Shown here in pieces: positions 60,471 to 64,000 of a stretch of DNA of 64,000 nt. The translations under genes were made by a program, and so were the position numbers. Under the pieces are notes generated by a model that saw only the letters and a list, made by a program, of their open reading frames with translations, was not told the DNA's origin and did no database searches. Every line of letters starts with the position of its first letter. Within the stretch, counting starts at the first letter, position 1. The stretch is from Helicobacter bizzozeronii CCUG 35545 (lineage in GTDB: Bacteria > Campylobacterota > Campylobacteria > Campylobacterales > Helicobacteraceae), in assembly GCA_000263275.1 (NCBI GenBank), contig CAGP01000129.1:40468-104467 (forward strand), read 5' to 3'.

Positions 60471-61765
60471 ATGAAACAGCAGAGATTTTATCAAAAATGG
60501 TGCTTGGCATTGGGGGCGGTGTTTTGCAGCACGGCTTTAATGGCACAAGGCTTAACAGAGGATCAACAAATCCTCATCACTTCAGATGCCTTCCAACGTG
60601 GGGATTTTGCCACAGCCAAAAAGGGGTATTTGCGCCTTTACCATGAAACCAACAATATTATTTACGCCAAAGAGGCGGCTATCTCAGCGGCTAGCTTGGG
60701 CGACATCAACACAGCCGTAGAGCTTGCCCTGCTTTACAAAAAGGTTACCAAAAACGACAAGGACATTTACATCAATAAAATCCTAGTGGATGGCTATATC
60801 AAAACCGGGCAGATTGACAAAGCCATTAGCTTGCTAGAAAAAATCCGCAAAGAGGATAAATCTTTGATGCTAGATAGTGTCCTAGGCTCGCTTTATTTGG
60901 GGCAGAAAAATTACAGCAAAGCTTTTGAGATTTTTGACAAGATTTACAACCAAGCCCATGACGAAGATAGCCTTGAAAAGCTCGTAACAATTTTCTTTGT
61001 GCAAAACAGCCAACAAGAGGCGGTCGATTTGCTCGCCTCGCATTTGGAAAAATACGGCTGTTCGCCCGATTTATGCCAAAGGAGTTTTAATACGCTCATC
61101 CAGCTCAATGAATTACAAGTCGCTAAAAGGGTATTTGGCGAACTCTATGAGAAAGAGCCAGTCGTGCGTAACGCCCAGCTCTATATTGGTGTCTTGGTTT
61201 TGCTCAAAGAATTTGACAAAGCCCAGCAAATTGCCCAAAGCTACCCCTTTGATCGCCGTTTGCTCCTAGACCTCTACACCGCCCAAAAAAAATTTAGCTC
61301 TAGCTGCCAAACAAGCAGGCTTGATTTATAACGAACAAAAAGACCCGAAATTTTTAGCCCTAGAGGCTATCTACACCTATGAGGATTTGAGCGCGCATAA
61401 CACCCTCCAAAAATCCGATGTGATCCAAATCGCTAAGAAATTAGAACAAGCCATCATGCAACGCAAGCAAGCCTTGATCAAGAGCAAGGGCGATTTAGAT
61501 GGGCAAGATGCCTTTTTTTATAACTTTTTGGGCTATTCCCTCATCGAATACGATTTAGACATTAAAAAAGGTATTGATTATGTCAAGGTGGCTTTAAAAA
61601 TCGAGCCCGATTCAATTTTCTACATCGACTCGCTAGCTTGGGGGTATTACAAGCTAGGCAGTTGCTCTGAAGCCAAGAAACTCTTTTTTTAGCATTTCTG
61701 AAGAGGAGATCAACTCCCAACCCGAACTCAAAGCCCATTCCAAATCCATTGCTGCGTGCCAATAA
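60471..61765 (+). CDS. Exported TPR protein, frameshifted
   Basis: A signal peptide (CLALGAVFCSTALMAQG) is followed by tetratricopeptide-like helical repeats (AFQRGDFATAKKGYLRLYH, KTGQIDKAISLLEKIRKED, GQKNYSKAFEIFDKIY), ending in a last TPR. Probably a periplasmic protein-interaction scaffold. Breaks: A8 run near 61288-61295 (TAQK then NLALAAKQAGL) and T7 run near 61683-61689 (KKLFF then SISEEEINSQP). About 430 residues. A TATAGT box at 60432-60437 is the likely promoter. Confidence 0.72.
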
Positions 61766-62433
61766 AAACCCTCCAAGCCTACCTAGAGCTCAAAAAATCC
61801 CTAACCCCCTTTGAACTTTTGGGCAGGAGTCTAGCCTATAACCCCTATGTCCCCAGACTCGCCTTAGAGGATTTAAAACGCCCCCCCTCCCAAGAGATCG
61901 CCCACTCCATTTTATATCTTGATGCTGGCTGGGATTTGGAATTTTTATTAGAAAAACTTAGTCAAGCAGACAAGGCGCGTGCCCTTTTACTGGATTTTAC
62001 CCCCCTCTACATACAAGGCATGCCCGCCCTAGAAGCGCTGGACTTACTGGGCTATATACGCCGCTTGAGCCCTAAGCCCTTGATTCACAAAGATTATTTT
62101 ATGGACCCGTATCAAATCTTAGAATCTTTGGTGCATGGGGCTGATGCACTCTTGCTCAACGCCTCTTTATTGGCAAAAAACCTCAAGGAGATATTAGAGT
62201 ATAGCGTGCGCTTGGGGTTGCTTGGCATTGTGCAGGTGGCTACTCCTAAAGAACTCAAGACAAGCATTCTAGCCAAAGCCCCAGCCCTCTACTTCCCCCA
62301 AAATTTTAACACCCTCCTAGAGCTCACCCCCCAAAGACCCCTGATTTTCAAAGACCTAGACGATCTAGCCCCCAATGCCCAAAACTCCTATGGTGCGGAC
62401 GGACTGGTGATCAAACTTTCAAAGCAAACTTAA
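61756..62433 (+). CDS. Degenerate TrpC-like TIM-barrel protein
   Basis: A 225-residue protein resembling indole-3-glycerol-phosphate synthase: PLIHKDYFMDPYQILESLVH followed by GADALLLNASLL copies the TrpC strand with the catalytic Lys. But LKRPPSQ replaces the KxxSPS loop, IVQVATPKEL replaces the Glu-containing LVEVH strand, and YFPQNFNTL replaces the GINNRNL strand with the substrate-binding Asn. It is also ~30 residues short. It is unlikely to be an active synthase. GTG 61756 overlaps the TPR stop. Confidence 0.55.
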   Translation: MPIKTLQAYLELKKSLTPFELLGRSLAYNPYVPRLALEDLKRPPSQEIAHSILYLDAGWDLEFLLEKLSQADKARALLLDFTPLYIQGMPALEALDLLGYIRRLSPKPLIHKDYFMDPYQILESLVHGADALLLNASLLAKNLKEILEYSVRLGLLGIVQVATPKELKTSILAKAPALYFPQNFNTLLELTPQRPLIFKDLDDLAPNAQNSYGADGLVIKLSKQT

Positions 62434-62478
62434 AAAATAAAAATAACGCAGTGTTACTAAGAGCCCCAAGGGCTATGA

Positions 62479-63759
62479 TCACTGGGTGTTCTCCAGAAGT
62501 TTGAGGATGATCTTTTCGTAAGTGAAATTTTGGATGCTTTTGTGGAGCTGTGTCGAGATATGATGATAGTAGGTGGGATCGCCCAAGATGGCATTGATTT
62601 TGGTTGCCATTTGGTCGGTGTCTCCCGCCACCAAATCGGCATGGAGCTCTCTAGCATTGCCAACAGGTGTGCAGATAAAGGGCGTGCCATATTGCATGCT
62701 CTCTAAAAGCACCATAGGGAAGCATTCATAATCCCCATAGCTACCATGCAAAAATAGCGTAGCGGCTTTGCAAAGCTCTAAGACAGCGGCGCGTTCTATG
62801 TCGTAGAAAAACAGGACTTCTTTAAAACCATATTTAGTATCGAGTTGGTGGCGTTTTAAGGCTTTAAGGCGATCTAGGGTATGCCCACTATTAAGGGATC
62901 CTACAAAAACTAGAGGGATGCATGCTTGGCTGGCATAATAAGCTCTAAGCACCATCTCTTGTCCTTTTTCAGGGTAGTAATTGGAAATATTCAAAATAAA
63001 GGGGGTGCTTTTGAGGGTTTCTAGGAGGGTGTGCGGGGCGGTGTGCCATCTATCAAATTTTTTAGCTAACGTGGGGGGGGGGGGGGGTGAAAGTCTTAGG
63101 GGGGCAAATATCCTTTTTTAGCACGCCATTAGAAAGGATACCCACAGGAAGACCCGCATGGGCGAAGTGGGCATAGAGTGCGCTATTTTCATGGAGCATA
63201 AAAAATGCGATCGTAGTTTTTAAGTTTTGCCTCAAGAGTGGCTAGAGCGTATTTATCCGGGGGATTTGGGTGGCCTAGAAGTTGGCTACATAGTGCCCTT
63301 ATCCCTCTTTTCTTGGGGGCAGGTCTGTATTCAATATGATTTCTTAAAAACTTATACTTGGCTTGGCAGGTCTTTAAAAAAAGGGGCTAAATAATCGCTA
63401 TTCCATGTCCAAATTGACGCATTGATCAAGATGTCGCACGCAAAATTCTTAGCAAAATTGGTGTAATCCTCAAGCTCCCCTAACCAACCTTTTTGGGTGT
63501 CATGGAAAATATGGAATTCGATCACATAGAGATTAGGGGCAATTTCAATAGATTCTCTATGGATACCCCCACTACTTATAGATTCCCTATGCCCATCGCG
63601 TTTGATAGACATGGCCACCCCAGCATGGTTAAAGGTGTCGCTAGTGATCACAAAAACACAATGCCCAGCCTGGGCCAGCGCATAGGTCAGCCCATAGTCA
63701 GCCATAGCCGTGCCCGTTTGCAAGGGATAATATTGCTCGGTGCAATAAAGAAAGTTCAT
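62479..63759 (-). CDS. Phase-variable glycosyltransferase (GT4-like), frameshifted
   Basis: A GT-B glycosyltransferase for surface polysaccharide. N-terminus MNFLYCTEQYYPLQTGTAMA with GLTYALAQAGHCVFVITSD; C-terminal half FILNISNYYPEKGQEMVLRA, FLHGSYGDYECFPMVLLESM (the EX7E nucleotide-sugar site) and GTPFICTPVGNAREL. Breaks: T7 run near 63370 (APF then LKTCQAKYKFL), T6 run near 63203 (RIF then MLHENSALYAHF) and the C15 tract at 63073-63087. With 14 Cs the frame continues as PPPPTLAKKFDRWH; with 15 it stops four codons later. About 425 residues when ON. Confidence 0.8.
63073..63087 (-). repeat. Poly-C15 phase-variation tract in the glycosyltransferase
   Basis: Fifteen Cs on the minus strand (Gs on plus) inside the coding region. 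Tract lengths of 11, 14 or 17 keep the full reading frame; 15, as here, is OFF. Such mononucleotide tracts in LPS and surface genes are the standard Helicobacter switch. Confidence 0.88.
63548..63591 (-). repeat. 30-base spaced repeat in the glycosyltransferase N-terminus
   Basis: ATAGATTCTCTATG (63548-63561) and ATAGATTCCCTATG (63578-63591) lie exactly 30 bases apart in frame, encoding HRESI twice around SSGGI. It suggests an in-frame duplication of 10 codons. Confidence 0.6.
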
Positions 63760-63939
63760 TTAGAGCCTTTGTATCAAATTGCCATGTTGAAAATTGTGAA
63801 ACTTTGGTGGCAGTATAGCCCTTAAATACTTTGGTTGTGATTAGATAGGCTTTCAGCTCTTTGCTCTTGCAAAAAGCCATACTTGTTAAACTTTTCTTGG
63901 TCATAATTGTGCTTTGTGGACTTTGCAAAAGGCACAATG

Positions 63940-63945
63940 ATTATA
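63940..63945 (-). promoter_or_regulatory. -10 box upstream of the phase-variable glycosyltransferase
   Basis: TATAAT on the minus strand (GAGCTATAATCATTG), about 180 bases before the glycosyltransferase ATG. The leader contains a 68-codon reading from ATG 63904 (MTKKSLTSMAFCKSK...) overlapping the glycosyltransferase start; I see no family for it and do not call it a gene. Confidence 0.45.
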
Positions 63946-63988
63946 GCTCAATAAAAGATTGGTGCGCTTTGAGCGTTGCAGAACTCCT

Positions 63989-64000
63989 CCCCCCCCCCCC
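63989..64000 (+). repeat. Poly-C run at the window edge
   Basis: At least 12 Cs (Gs on the minus strand), cut by the window end, about 45 bases upstream of the minus-strand TATAAT. It is either a second contingency tract in a neighbouring gene, a promoter-modulating tract, or a contig end in an unresolved homopolymer. Confidence 0.7.

Noticed and set aside
63698..63904. 68-codon minus-strand reading before the glycosyltransferase
   Set aside because: No ribosome site or family resemblance, and its end overlaps the glycosyltransferase start in another frame.

Overview
The window comes from a gastric Helicobacter other than H. pylori. Nearly every gene has a recognisable H. pylori counterpart, and many short gene strings keep H. 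pylori neighbour relations: flgB-flgC-fliE-ftsI beside ftsW, folE-htpX-truD, folD...ychF, cheV1-nspC, ddl-murF-HIT-prs, purA-fliJ-motE and miaB onwards. Promoters are of the Helicobacter vegetative type (TATAAT or TAGAAT boxes, often after TTTTGC). The base composition looks richer in GC than H. pylori. Several loci are, as far as I recall, absent from H. pylori: a glycerol operon (glpD-glpK-glpF), thiC, nitrate-reductase accessory genes (napF, napD) and a DUF354 protein. Species cannot be fixed from sequence alone.

Layout. 1-7.7 kb: LPS-type glycosyltransferase, FliS co-chaperone-like protein, Csd4 cell-shape carboxypeptidase, MagIII glycosylase, HemE, an FUSC-like membrane protein and Mrp. 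7.7-15.4 kb: division and flagellar rod genes (ftsI, fliE, flgC, flgB with a sigma-54 promoter; ftsW divergent), folE, htpX, truD. 15.5-26.7 kb: tRNA-Met, glpDKF, clpB, two tandem chemoreceptors, an HpaA-family lipoprotein. 26.8-32.6 kb: phosphomannomutase, an odd Ser/Asn-Gln trinucleotide-repeat locus, HP1021-type atypical response regulator, ispDF, thiC, a cytochrome c. 32.7-48.1 kb: a dense housekeeping run from folD through purA. 48.1-53.3 kb: fliJ/motE-like genes, an isolated comB6-comB7 pair (natural-transformation type IV secretion), tmRNA, napF-napD, xth, tRNA-Phe and tRNA-Ser. 53.3-64 kb: mtnN, DUF354, HP0268-like, miaB, acyltransferase-like, a PilN/PilO-like membrane cluster, YkgJ, a TPR protein, a degenerate TrpC-like barrel, and a glycosyltransferase with a 15-base poly-C tract.

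A dominant property is that about 29 genes, including essential ones (ftsI, ftsW, lepB, ddl, hemE), are broken into overlapping frames at roughly 50 places. Almost every break is repaired by removing one base from a run of 5-9 identical bases. I read this as systematic homopolymer over-calling in the assembly rather than gene decay, so I give each broken gene as one CDS and state where the frame changes. The 15-base C/G tract in the last glycosyltransferase, and possibly the G8 tract in glpD, are different: they look like genuine phase-variation tracts.

No insertion sequence, prophage, CRISPR array or rRNA was seen. H. pylori locus numbers quoted here are from memory and serve as pointers only.
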